Positions 55,710 to 64,000 of a DNA stretch of 64,000 bases are shown here, one piece after another; the stretch's first letter is position 1, and each line of letters starts with the position of its first letter. Below the pieces are notes generated by a model that saw only the letters and a program-made list of their open reading frames with translations, was not told where the DNA came from and did not search any database. Source of the DNA: Empedobacter sedimenti (lineage in GTDB: Bacteria > Bacteroidota > Bacteroidia > Flavobacteriales > Weeksellaceae); contig NZ_JASCQG010000005.1 of assembly GCF_030005555.1 (NCBI RefSeq), positions 1 to 64,000 of the forward strand, in the 5' to 3' direction. The position numbers and the translations under genes are program-made.

Positions 55710-56993
55710 ATGATACAAAAAGACACCCCAAAATTAGTCAAAGCTTGGGTTTCTTATGATTGGGCAAATTCTGTGCATTCATTAGTTATTGCTTCAGCAA
55801 TTTTCCCTGTATATTACGGAGCTTTAACGCTTTCTAGTTCAGAAAATCCAACCAAAATATTAGGTCTTCTACCAGAAACTGCATTTAATTTCTCCTTAGC
55901 AATCGCCTTTTTTATTGTAATTGTTATGTCACCCGTTTTATCATCAATAGCGGATGTAATTGGAAACAAAATCAAATTTTTACGTTTTTTCTGTTACTTA
56001 GGATCTCTTTCTTGCATGGGAATGTTTTTTTATTCAGATTCAAGTTTAAATTGGTTAGGATTATTACTTAACATCACTGCAAGTATAGGCTTTTGGGGAA
56101 GTTTAGTATTTTACAACGCCTATTTACCAGAAATAGTTTCAGAAGAAAAAATGGACAAAGTTTCGGCACACGGCTATATGTTTGGGTACATTGGCTCTGT
56201 CGTGTTACTTACAATTTGTTTAGCGATGATACAATTTGCACCAGAAGAAAAACAAGGCTTTTTTACGCGATTAAGCTTTTTATTGACAGGATTTTGGTGG
56301 ATTGGTTTTGGGCAAATAGCCTTAAGAACTTTACCAAATAAAAAATTAAACCGCGAAATTCCGAAAGATATTATCAAATCGAGTTTCAAATCTTTGAAAG
56401 AAACGTTTCATCACTTAAATCAATTCAAAAACTTAAGAATATTTTTAGCTGGATTTTTCTTTTATAGTTTAGCCATGCAAACCATTTTCTTGATGGCCGC
56501 TTTATTTGGAAGTTCAGAAATTGGAATGGAATCTTCAGAATTAATTTTAACTATTCTTTTAATTCAGATAGAAGCTGTTTTAGGAGCTTGGCTATTCTCT
56601 TTTCTATCTGGTAAAATAGGAAACAAAAAAACATTGTTAATCGGTATTTTTATCTGGATTATCACATGTATTATTGGTTATTTAATCAATAAAAATGATC
56701 CAAATGTAAAAACTCAATTCTATATAATGGCAGCAATGGTTGGCTTGGTAATGGGTGGAATTCAAGCACTTTCTCGCTCAACTTATGCCAAATTATTACC
56801 AGAAACAGAAGACACAACAACCTATTTTAGTTTTTATGATGTTTTTGAGAAATCTGCCTTGTTTTTAGGTTTAGTTATTTATGGATTATTAATTGAATAT
56901 TCGGGCGGAATGAAAGCTTCTGCACTTGCTATGGGCGTTTCGTTTGCAATTAGTTTTGTCATCTTATTATTCTATAAAATGGAAAAAAAATAA
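55710..56993 (+). CDS. MFS transporter of the UMF1 (Atg22-like) family
   Basis: 427 residues, 12 helices. VKAWVSYDWANSVHSLVIAS at the start and the LPEIVSEEKMDKVSAHGYMFGYIGSVVLL segment are hallmarks of the UMF1/YxiO family; GGIQALSRSTYAKLLPE and FSFYDVFEKSALFLG near helix 10 also fit. Possible amino-acid or metabolite exporter; substrate unknown. Confidence 0.92.
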   Translation: MIQKDTPKLVKAWVSYDWANSVHSLVIASAIFPVYYGALTLSSSENPTKILGLLPETAFNFSLAIAFFIVIVMSPVLSSIADVIGNKIKFLRFFCYLGSLSCMGMFFYSDSSLNWLGLLLNITASIGFWGSLVFYNAYLPEIVSEEKMDKVSAHGYMFGYIGSVVLLTICLAMIQFAPEEKQGFFTRLSFLLTGFWWIGFGQIALRTLPNKKLNREIPKDIIKSSFKSLKETFHHLNQFKNLRIFLAGFFFYSLAMQTIFLMAALFGSSEIGMESSELILTILLIQIEAVLGAWLFSFLSGKIGNKKTLLIGIFIWIITCIIGYLINKNDPNVKTQFYIMAAMVGLVMGGIQALSRSTYAKLLPETEDTTTYFSFYDVFEKSALFLGLVIYGLLIEYSGGMKASALAMGVSFAISFVILLFYKMEKK

Positions 56994-57014
56994 AGCTCAA
57001 ATTGAGCTTTATTT
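56988..57014. terminator. Bidirectional terminator overlapping a stop codon
   Basis: AAATAAAGCTCAA-A-TTGAGCTTTATTT, perfect palindrome that includes the UMF1 stop codon and precedes the end of the convergent TonB gene. Confidence 0.82.
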
Positions 57015-57016
57015 TT

Positions 57017-59401
57017 TTATAATCTATTTTTCTCCGAACTACTTTTTGACTGTTCTATATTAAATTTCTTTCCAAAATTATAGGTTACACTAAAACGATA
57101 ATATCGTGCAGATTGTCCAGTATAAACAAACTTTGTATTGTTACTATAACTAGTATCTTGCCAAGCTCTATCTTTTAAAACATTGCTAAGATTAAGTGAT
57201 AACTCCAATTTTTTAGCAAGAAATAATGCTCTAAAACCTAAAGATGTTCCCCAAGCTGCTCTACTTCTTGAAATTCCGTCTATTGATTTTGTTGTATAAT
57301 TTGTGGTATGATTAAACAATAACGTTTTCGCTTTATTTAATTCAAGGTTATTTGTTAAACGAAATTCTCCCGTAAAACCATCTAGTACATAATTTGTTTC
57401 TGGAATAATTCCTTCCGTTTTTTTGTAATACAAATCGATTGCTCCATTCACTTTCCACCATTTTAAAAGCTTAAAGTTTATATTCTCGCTAATTCCATAA
57501 CTTTTAGAGTCTGCGTAATTAAATGGCATCCAATTTTGTGTATTCTGATCAGGATTTACAATGACTACTTGACTAATTTCGTTTGTAGAATTACGATAAT
57601 ATAAAGTTGTAACAGCTAAATCTTTAAACGCATATTCCAATTCGTAATTATAAGAATAAGAAGGTTTTAAATTTGGATTACCTTGTGCAAAAGAATATGG
57701 CGAATAAATAGTTCTGAACGGATTCAATTGTCCCATAAAAGGACGTTCTATACGACGCCCTACATTGATACTGAACGAATGATTCTCTGATGCTTTATAC
57801 ATTAAATAAGCTGTCGGAAATAATCCATCATATTTATATTTATCGTGTTGGTTTTCTTGAGGTGAAAAACCTTTAGCATCAGTATTTTCGTAACGCAAAC
57901 CAACTTTTGCAGACCATTTTTCTGAAAGATCTTTTTCTACAGAAGCATACAGCGCAAAAATATTTTCATCATAATAAAATCCATTACTTTGGTTTTCATC
58001 ATAAATTGGTGCACCAGAACTTGTGTTAAAGAATTGATTATCGCTATCATTACTCGTCCAACTGTAACGTCCTCCATAATTTAATTTCCACTTATTTATA
58101 GGATGTTCCATGTCGACATTCAAGCTATAATTATTTGCTTTTTGATCAGATAAACTTTTATTCCCTTGAAAAGCCGATTTATCTTCAATATTTTTTGAAT
58201 CAAAAAAACGGTTTGAAGTAACACTTGTATTACTGTTATTAAAATTTACCCAGTCAAAATCAAACGTTAACTTCTTACCAATTGTGTCCATTTTATAAAT
58301 CACATGATAATTTAGCGTATTGTATTTCGTGTTACTTCTTGATCCGTTTCTATCATTTAAAATATAACTTAACAATTCGTTTTTATCTAAACTATTAACT
58401 GTAGTTTTTGTTCCGCCCGATCCTTTGCGATTACCTTCATATAAGTCTATTGTAAAACCTGTTGTTAACTTATCCGAAAGTTGATAATCTAATCCTAATT
58501 TTCCTCCTATATTTCTGTTTTTTCCACTATTTTTTTCTCTTTCGGTCCAAACTTCATTTGTTTTTGTAAAATAAATATCAGATTGACCAATACCATCATA
58601 CTCTCCAAAACCTCCAAAAATATTTGACACAACAGTCCATTTATTTTTACGATAATTAAACGATGCACTATTGTTCCAATATGGTTTGATATAATGTTGT
58701 AACGATGACGATAAAGTACCATTCCAAGAATCTTTTTTTCCAGATTTTAGAACAATATTCAAAATACCGCTATTCCCTGCAACTTGATATTTTGCAGGAG
58801 GATTTGTAATAATCTCTATCTTTTCGATATCATCTGCTCGAAGCGTTTTTAAATAATTAATCAATTGTTCACCTGAGATTTCTAGCAAACGATCATCAAC
58901 CATTACACGCAAATTACTTTTTCCGATAATTGAAACAACATCATTATCAACTTTTACACGTGGAGCAAGTTTCAGTAAATCAATCGCATCTCCTCCTCTT
59001 GCACCTTCAGCCATATCTGCATTGAAAATAATTCGATCTACTTTTTTCTCAACAAGCTTTTTCTGACTTTTTACTACAGTTTCTTTTAAAGTAATGTTTT
59101 CAGTTTTTGGAACAATAATAACGCCTAAATCTTGGTTCTGATCAATTACTAGTTCAACAGAATGAATCAATACACCAGCTTCTTCCATTCGGAAAGTATA
59201 TTTTCCGTTTGCTAATGCTACCGAAAACATTCCGTTTTCATCTGTAGAAATTTCTTCAACAATTTGATTATCTTTTAAGATAATAATATCAGTTAACGCA
59301 ACTGGTTTTTGATCCGAATAATGTAGAGCTCCTTTATATTGCTGTTGTGCAAAAATAGTTGTGGTGGCAAATAAAAGTATTGGAATAAATAATTTGTTCA
59401 T
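57017..59401 (-). CDS. TonB-dependent receptor, outer-membrane beta-barrel family 3
   Basis: 794 residues from MNKLFIPILLFATTTIFAQ (a start four codons earlier is possible). Signal peptide, a carboxypeptidase-regulatory-like domain (about 20-105, GALHYSDQKPVALTDIII), a plug (about 120-225, ARGGDAIDLLKLAPRVKVDN and LRADDIEKIEIITNPPAKYQ) and a barrel (OMP_b-brl_3 type). The plug lacks the usual LYG motif and has NSGILNIVLK instead, as in this subfamily. Ligand unknown; no SusD partner nearby. Confidence 0.9.
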   Translation of the reverse strand: MNKLFIPILLFATTTIFAQQQYKGALHYSDQKPVALTDIIILKDNQIVEEISTDENGMFSVALANGKYTFRMEEAGVLIHSVELVIDQNQDLGVIIVPKTENITLKETVVKSQKKLVEKKVDRIIFNADMAEGARGGDAIDLLKLAPRVKVDNDVVSIIGKSNLRVMVDDRLLEISGEQLINYLKTLRADDIEKIEIITNPPAKYQVAGNSGILNIVLKSGKKDSWNGTLSSSLQHYIKPYWNNSASFNYRKNKWTVVSNIFGGFGEYDGIGQSDIYFTKTNEVWTEREKNSGKNRNIGGKLGLDYQLSDKLTTGFTIDLYEGNRKGSGGTKTTVNSLDKNELLSYILNDRNGSRSNTKYNTLNYHVIYKMDTIGKKLTFDFDWVNFNNSNTSVTSNRFFDSKNIEDKSAFQGNKSLSDQKANNYSLNVDMEHPINKWKLNYGGRYSWTSNDSDNQFFNTSSGAPIYDENQSNGFYYDENIFALYASVEKDLSEKWSAKVGLRYENTDAKGFSPQENQHDKYKYDGLFPTAYLMYKASENHSFSINVGRRIERPFMGQLNPFRTIYSPYSFAQGNPNLKPSYSYNYELEYAFKDLAVTTLYYRNSTNEISQVVIVNPDQNTQNWMPFNYADSKSYGISENINFKLLKWWKVNGAIDLYYKKTEGIIPETNYVLDGFTGEFRLTNNLELNKAKTLLFNHTTNYTTKSIDGISRSRAAWGTSLGFRALFLAKKLELSLNLSNVLKDRAWQDTSYSNNTKFVYTGQSARYYRFSVTYNFGKKFNIEQSKSSSEKNRL

Positions 59402-59499
59402 ATTAGGTGTCATTTCTTAAATGACGCATGATTTATAAAAAAGTTACACAAAAATTAAAACTATTATCAATTTCCTTAAGATTTGAAAATTCAATCCAC

Positions 59500-59532
59500 A
59501 AAAAAAGAGCTTTAAATAAAGCTCTTTTTTTA
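59500..59532. terminator. Strong terminator of rpoN
   Basis: AAAAAAAGAGCTTT-AAAT-AAAGCTCTTTTTTT, symmetrical with A and T runs. Ends rpoN transcription (minus). Confidence 0.87.
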
Positions 59533-61002
59533 TATTTCTTTTCTTAAACGTGCAACCGGAATATTAAGTTGTTCGCGGTATTTTGCAATTGTTCTTCGTG
59601 CAATTGGATAACCTTTTTCTTTTAGAATTTCGGTTAGTTTTTCGTCTGTCAAAGGCTTTCGCTTATCTTCTTCAGCAATTACATCTTGTAAAATACGTTT
59701 AATTTCTCTTGTCGAAACCTCTTCTCCATCTTCGTTTGTCAACGATTCTGAGAATAAATCTTTAATCAAAAACGTACCATAAGGTGTTGATACATATTTA
59801 GAATTTGCTACACGAGATACTGTCGAAATATCCATTCCAATACGATCCGAAATATCTTTCAAAATCATTGGTTTAATTTTCGTTTCATCTCCCGTTAAAA
59901 AATACTCTTTCTGAAACTTCATAATTGCTTCCATCGTATATAAAAGCGTATTACGACGTTGTTGAACTGCATCTATAAACCATTTTGCAGAATCTAGCTT
60001 TTGTTTTACAAACATAACAGCTTCTTTCTGCTCATTTGATTTATTTTCCGTTTTCTTATAAGTATCAAGCATTTCTGCAAAAGCACTTGAGATTTTCAAT
60101 TCAGGTACATTTCGTCCATTTAATGATAATTCTAAATCTCCATCATTGATATTAATCGAAAAATCTGGCGTTATTTGCTCAACAATTTTACTACTACTCG
60201 AAAATGATTTTCCTGGTTTTGGATTTAATCGTTCAATTTCAGAAATTGCATCACGTAACTCATCATCATCTACATCATATTTTGCCATGATTTTAGAATA
60301 ATGCTTTTTTGTAAAAGCGTCAAATGATTCTGTAATTAATTTTTCTGCTAATTCTACTGCTTCAGTTTCTACTTTACTCTCTAATTGAATCAATAAACAT
60401 TCTTGCAAATTACGTGCACCTACTCCAACTGGATCCATGTGCTGAATATAATTTACCAAAAGATTCTCTACCTCATCAGGAGAAGTATAAATATTTTGAG
60501 AGAAAGCTAAATCATCTACCAAAGATTTTACATCGCGACGCATATATCCATCATCGTCAATGTTTCCTAGTATAAATTCTGCAATTTTAAACTGATCTTC
60601 AGTTAATCTATAAGTGTACAATTGTCCTGTCAAAAACTCAATAAAACTCTCTCCTTGTGCATAAGGAACAGATTTATCTTCGTCATCGTCACTATAATTG
60701 TTTGTATACGTTTTGTAATTCGGAACATCATCATCGCTCAAATAATCATCAATATTGATATCACTTGTGTCGATTACTTGTTCGTCGTTATAATCATCAT
60801 TCTGATTATCCCACTCATCTTGCTCTCCTCCATAATCTTCGTCATATTCAGAAGATTGATCATCCAAGGCAGGGTTCTCTTCCATCTCTTCTTTAACACG
60901 TTGCTCGAAAGCAACAGTAGGAAGCTGAACCAACTTCATCAACTGAATTTGTTGAGGAGAAAGTTTTTGTTGTAATTTGAGATTTAATTCCTGCTTTAAC
61001 AT
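59530..61002 (-). CDS. rpoN: RNA polymerase sigma-54 factor
   Basis: 490 residues. Region I is Gln/Leu-rich (KQELNLKLQQKLSPQQIQLM). Region II is very acidic (about 50-110, Asp/Glu/Asn/Tyr). The core-binding and HTH regions follow, and the RpoN box reads ARRTIAKYREQ near the C terminus. Directs polymerase to -24/-12 promoters opened by AAA+ activators. No activator lies in this window. Own terminators on both sides, so transcribed alone. Confidence 0.97.
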   Translation of the reverse strand: MLKQELNLKLQQKLSPQQIQLMKLVQLPTVAFEQRVKEEMEENPALDDQSSEYDEDYGGEQDEWDNQNDDYNDEQVIDTSDINIDDYLSDDDVPNYKTYTNNYSDDDEDKSVPYAQGESFIEFLTGQLYTYRLTEDQFKIAEFILGNIDDDGYMRRDVKSLVDDLAFSQNIYTSPDEVENLLVNYIQHMDPVGVGARNLQECLLIQLESKVETEAVELAEKLITESFDAFTKKHYSKIMAKYDVDDDELRDAISEIERLNPKPGKSFSSSSKIVEQITPDFSININDGDLELSLNGRNVPELKISSAFAEMLDTYKKTENKSNEQKEAVMFVKQKLDSAKWFIDAVQQRRNTLLYTMEAIMKFQKEYFLTGDETKIKPMILKDISDRIGMDISTVSRVANSKYVSTPYGTFLIKDLFSESLTNEDGEEVSTREIKRILQDVIAEEDKRKPLTDEKLTEILKEKGYPIARRTIAKYREQLNIPVARLRKEI

Positions 61003-61017
61003 ATTGTGGATTTTGGC

Positions 61018-61065
61018 TAAAAAAACGGATTTCTCCTAAATATACGTTATTTAAGAGAAAATCCG
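61018..61065 (-). terminator. Terminator of asnS
   Basis: On the minus strand CGGATTTTCTC...GAGAAATCCG (one-base bulge) followed by T7, between asnS and rpoN. Confidence 0.75.
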
Positions 61066-61079
61066 AGTAAATATTTTAA

Positions 61080-62528
61080 TTAAAATTCTGCGTTATTTGG
61101 TGTTCTTGGGAAAGGAATTACGTCGCGAATGTTCCCCATTCCTGTTACAAATAAGACTAAACGCTCTAATCCTAAACCGAAACCAGAATGTGGAACAGAA
61201 CCGAAACGTCTTGTGTCGCGGTACCACCATAATTCTTCTTTATCGATTCCGAATTTATCCATTTTTTCGTCTAAAACTTCTAAACGCTCTTCACGTTGAG
61301 AACCTCCGATGATTTCTCCAATTCCTGGGAATAAAACGTCCATTGCTCTTACAGTTTTACCATCTTCGTTCATACGCATGTAAAATGCTTTGATTTCTGC
61401 TGGATAATCAAATAAGATAACTGGCGTTTTGAAGTGTTTTTCAACTAAATAACGCTCGTGCTCTGATTGTAAATCAGCTCCCCAACCTTCGATTGGATAT
61501 TTGAATTTACCTTTTTTATTTGGTTTAGATTCTTTTAAAATCTCAACAGCTTCAGTATAGCTTAAACGAATAAATTTATTGTTTAACACATATTCTAAAC
61601 GTTCAATTAAACCTAACTCTGATCGCTCTGCTTCTGGTTTTTGTTTTTGCTCTTTGTCAAAACGTTCTGCTAAAAAGTTTAAATCATCTTTACAGTTTTC
61701 CATCGCATAAGAAATCACGTATTTCATGAAATCTTCTGCTAAATCCATGTTTTGATCCAAATTAAAAAACGCAATTTCTGGTTCAATCATCCAAAACTCT
61801 GCTAAGTGACGAGAAGTATTTGAATTTTCTGCACGGAAAGTTGGTCCGAACGTATAAATCTTTCCTAATCCCATTGCCGCAGTTTCTCCTTCTAATTGTC
61901 CCGAAACCGTTAAATTAGTTGATTTACCAAAGAAATCTTGTGTATAATCTACTTTTCCTTCTTCGTTTTTAGGTAAATTCTCTAAATCTAAATTTGTAAC
62001 GTGAAACATTTCACCAGCACCTTCTGCATCAGAACCTGTAATAACAGGCGTATTGATGTAAACAAAACCGTTTTCGTTGAAGTATTTGTGAATACCGAAC
62101 ATTAACGAGTTACGAACGCGCATAATTGCTCCAAACATATTTGTTCTGAAACGTAAATGAGCTTGCTCACGTAAAATCTCTAAACTGTGTTGTTTTGGTT
62201 GTAAAATTGTTCCTTTCAATTCTTCTGAAGGTGCAGTTCCTAAGATTTTGATTTCTTTTGCAATGATTTCAATTTCTTGTCCAGCTCCTTCACTTTCTAC
62301 CACTTCTCCTTTAATTCTTAAAGAAGCAGCTGTAGAAATTTGTTTTATAATTGACTCGTCAAAATTTTCGAAATCTACTACTACCTGAATATTATTAATT
62401 GTAGAACCGTCATTTAAAGCGATGAAACGATTACTTCTGAATGATCTTACCCATCCGTTTACAACTACTTCTTGTAATAACAAATCTTTGCCTTTTTCTA
62501 ATAAGGCCTTAATTCCGTACGATTGCAT
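61080..62528 (-). CDS. asnS: Asparagine--tRNA ligase
   Basis: 482 residues, class IIb. OB-fold anticodon-binding domain (about 15-110, [20 protein letters not shown]), motif 2 in [20 protein letters not shown] and motif 3 in [20 protein letters not shown]. The GLERL and [10 protein letters not shown] variants separate AsnRS from AspRS. Monocistronic. Confidence 0.97.
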   Translation of the reverse strand: MQSYGIKALLEKGKDLLLQEVVVNGWVRSFRSNRFIALNDGSTINNIQVVVDFENFDESIIKQISTAASLRIKGEVVESEGAGQEIEIIAKEIKILGTAPSEELKGTILQPKQHSLEILREQAHLRFRTNMFGAIMRVRNSLMFGIHKYFNENGFVYINTPVITGSDAEGAGEMFHVTNLDLENLPKNEEGKVDYTQDFFGKSTNLTVSGQLEGETAAMGLGKIYTFGPTFRAENSNTSRHLAEFWMIEPEIAFFNLDQNMDLAEDFMKYVISYAMENCKDDLNFLAERFDKEQKQKPEAERSELGLIERLEYVLNNKFIRLSYTEAVEILKESKPNKKGKFKYPIEGWGADLQSEHERYLVEKHFKTPVILFDYPAEIKAFYMRMNEDGKTVRAMDVLFPGIGEIIGGSQREERLEVLDEKMDKFGIDKEELWWYRDTRRFGSVPHSGFGLGLERLVLFVTGMGNIRDVIPFPRTPNNAEF

Positions 62529-62618
62529 AATTTTTTAATTTATCCTTACAAATTTAGTTAATATTTGAAGTTATAAAAATTATAGGCATAATTTTTGCGA
62601 ATAAATTTCACCCAACCT

Positions 62619-62659
62619 AAAAATCCTTTACAATTTCAATGAAAATGTAAAGGATTTTT
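62619..62659 (-). terminator. Terminator of the VOC gene
   Basis: On the minus strand AAAATCCTTTACA...TGTAAAGGATTTT with T5, 14-bp stem. Confidence 0.8.
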
Positions 62660-62686
62660 GATTTTAGTTTATTTTTTGAAGTAAAA

Positions 62687-63061
62687 TTACTGAGGCGAAT
62701 ATTTCACAATATCAATCCCAACTCCATTTGGATCTTGAATTGCAAAATGTCTGTCTCCCCAAGGTTCATCACGTAATTCTATCTCTATTTTTATCTTTTT
62801 CTCTTTCAATTTTCTATAAACTTCGTCTACATCATCAACTTCAATTGTAAAATAAACTCCTTTACCATCAAATTTTGGTTGAAAAAGAGGTTGTTGACTT
62901 GCATGATTAGGAAGTAAAAAACTTAACTCGCTACTTTTATCTGGTGTATGTAACAGAAGATAAAATTCATTCTCAAAAGTAATTCCAAAATCTAATACTT
63001 CGGTGTAAAACCTTTTCGTTTCTACTAGTTTATCTGTAATAATTCCTGCATTTAATTTCAT
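62687..63061 (-). CDS. VOC-family (glyoxalase/bleomycin-resistance fold) protein
   Basis: 124 residues from ATG 63061 (a TTG three codons earlier is open). Two VOC modules: NAGIITDKLVETKRFYTEVL and VYFTIEVDDVDEVYRKLKE, with RHFAIQDPNGVGIDIVKY at the end. Only some of the usual metal-binding His/Glu positions are present (His in RHFAI position lies beside Asp-rich loop), so it may bind a ligand without catalysis. Flanked by terminators on both sides. Confidence 0.83.
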   Translation of the reverse strand: MKLNAGIITDKLVETKRFYTEVLDFGITFENEFYLLLHTPDKSSELSFLLPNHASQQPLFQPKFDGKGVYFTIEVDDVDEVYRKLKEKKIKIEIELRDEPWGDRHFAIQDPNGVGIDIVKYSPQ

Positions 63062-63131
63062 CTTAATCAATTTAAATTAATCTATCTTTTAAAGATAACA
63101 TTTCATATTAAATTATGAATACACATTAATT

Positions 63132-63169
63132 AAAAAAGCTCTTTAATTTGATTAAATTAAAGAGCTTTT
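63132..63169. terminator. Bidirectional-looking terminator of the DUF5686 gene
   Basis: AAAAGCTCTTTAATTT-GATT-AAATTAAAGAGCTTTT, perfect 16-bp stem; the T-run on the minus strand serves the gene ending at 63186. Confidence 0.85.
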
Positions 63170-63185
63170 AATATGATAATCTGTA

Positions 63186-64000
63186 TTATAAGAAATTCAA
63201 ATTAACCGTTAATTTTAAGTAAAAATTATCTTGAAACTTATCTTCTGTATAAGCACCTAATCTATAGAAAGCACCTAACCCAAAAGATTTGAACAATATA
63301 TTATTCACCTCAATACCTGTTTCGTGATAATAATGATTCAATGTTTTAAACTTAATATTTTGATGATCTTCTCTATCTTTCATATCGCCCAAAACTCCAC
63401 GATAGACGAATTGAGGAAAAATAATTTTGTTTCCGACTTTAACGCCAGCAAAAATATGTTTTACTTGAAAAGAAACAAATCTGTCCGAGTAAAACTCTCC
63501 TGGACGCATTGTTTCAAAGTTTGTAATACCCGCAACTCCAAAATTAAATACATCGTTACGTTTAGCATTTCCTTGTCCTTCGAACAAATTCATCAAAGGC
63601 ATTTTTCCATTTACCCAACCAAAATTCGCATTAAAATTTGTTTTACCAATTCGCGTATCAAAAACATCGAAGTAAGAAACATTCAAACGAATTGGATCAT
63701 AATCGGTATTGAAAATATCCCAGTATTTTGTCAAAGTTGCATAAATAACAGATTTTCCGCTATTCACTGTAACTTTTCCGTAAGGTGTACGAATGAATTT
63801 ATCTTTTGGAGCAAAACGAACCGCTAATTGCGTGTTGAATAAATCGTACCAACCGTTTTCGTTTAGATACAAATAATCAAACTCAGCTTTTTGCTTTTCG
63901 ATATTCGCTGATAAATTAAATGTTACATTTTTGAAAATATCTTGCTCATAACCAGCAGAGTATTTTTTGTAAGAGAAATATTCGCGATTATAAATATTAC
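63186..64000 (-). CDS. DUF5686-type outer-membrane protein, C-terminal part (cut by window edge)
   Basis: The minus-strand frame is open from 63186 to the window edge, so the gene continues beyond 64000; at least 270 residues are visible. Alternating beta-strands of an outer-membrane barrel end in YLKLTVNLNFL. The stretches TPYGKVTVNSGKSVIYATLT, NFGVAGITNFETMRPGEFYSDRF and NHYYHETGIEVNNILFKSFG fit the C-terminal barrel of DUF5686 proteins (usually about 800 residues with an N-terminal carboxypeptidase-like domain). No internal ATG is needed. Confidence 0.8.
   Translation of the reverse strand, partial: NIYNREYFSYKKYSAGYEQDIFKNVTFNLSANIEKQKAEFDYLYLNENGWYDLFNTQLAVRFAPKDKFIRTPYGKVTVNSGKSVIYATLTKYWDIFNTDYDPIRLNVSYFDVFDTRIGKTNFNANFGWVNGKMPLMNLFEGQGNAKRNDVFNFGVAGITNFETMRPGEFYSDRFVSFQVKHIFAGVKVGNKIIFPQFVYRGVLGDMKDREDHQNIKFKTLNHYYHETGIEVNNILFKSFGLGAFYRLGAYTEDKFQDNFYLKLTVNLNFL

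Overview
The window reads as ordinary chromosome of a low-GC (about one third G+C by eye) member of the Bacteroidota, class Flavobacteriia, probably family Weeksellaceae (an Empedobacter/Elizabethkingia/Chryseobacterium-like genome). The reasons are the TAnnTTTG-type -7 promoter boxes in front of many genes, short A-rich leaders without strong Shine-Dalgarno sequences, TonB-dependent receptors and signal peptides ending in AQ, a split MetH, DUF5686/DUF1573/CreD/BrnQ-type flavobacterial families, and a GH109 enzyme like that of Elizabethkingia. The genus is inference. I saw no phage, insertion sequence, CRISPR array, rRNA or tRNA.

Layout. 1-370: a broken coding-looking frame. 423-6644 (mostly minus): valS, a secreted unknown, a DUF1573 protein, a large membrane protein and a MntR-type regulator. 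6704-9247 (plus): TonB receptor plus thioredoxin, divergent from mntR with a palindrome over the promoter. 9303-16313: methionine region, with hom (minus) and metH in two genes plus metF (plus); hom and metH each have a SAM-I riboswitch, and a mosaic of tandem and dispersed repeats lies between metH and metF. 16353-19078: porin and MHS permease operon. 19677-25016: acetyltransferase, tyrS with an attenuator-like leader, YciI-like, YbaK, redoxin and TPR proteins. 25166-25949: two related plus-strand small-RNA candidates flanking a Cys-rich protein, then brnQ. 27409-30439: CreD operon with its own small winged-helix regulator and two matching palindromes. 30519-34392: SDR, DUF1294, and an AKR-MFS-ArfB operon preceded by another small RNA or leader. 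34460-42490: propeller-type histidine kinase and LytTR regulator, an OYE-VOC-MFS operon, and a type II NADH dehydrogenase. 42537-48983: lipoprotein and a six-gene operon starting with a GH109 alpha-N-acetylgalactosaminidase, a nucleotidyltransferase and a NahK-like kinase. 49072-64000: ChaN-like protein, ABC exporter, DUF808, AAA ATPase, TauE, UMF1-type MFS, TonB protein, rpoN, asnS, VOC protein and a DUF5686 protein cut by the window edge.

How the genes work together. Methionine supply is tied together by SAM sensing (hom feeds homoserine; MetH and MetF make methionine from homocysteine and 5-methyl-THF). The GH109/nucleotidyltransferase/kinase trio looks like a route from alpha-GalNAc on glycans to a nucleotide sugar. 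Porin with MHS permease, and TonB receptor with MntR, are uptake modules.

The most unusual signals are regulatory. They are a tyrosine-codon leader peptide with a 10-bp antiterminator element in front of tyrS, a paired small-RNA family at 25.2-25.9 kb, a separate 130-nt RNA in front of the AKR operon, and matching operators in the creD operon. All functional assignments come from reading motifs; no database search was run.
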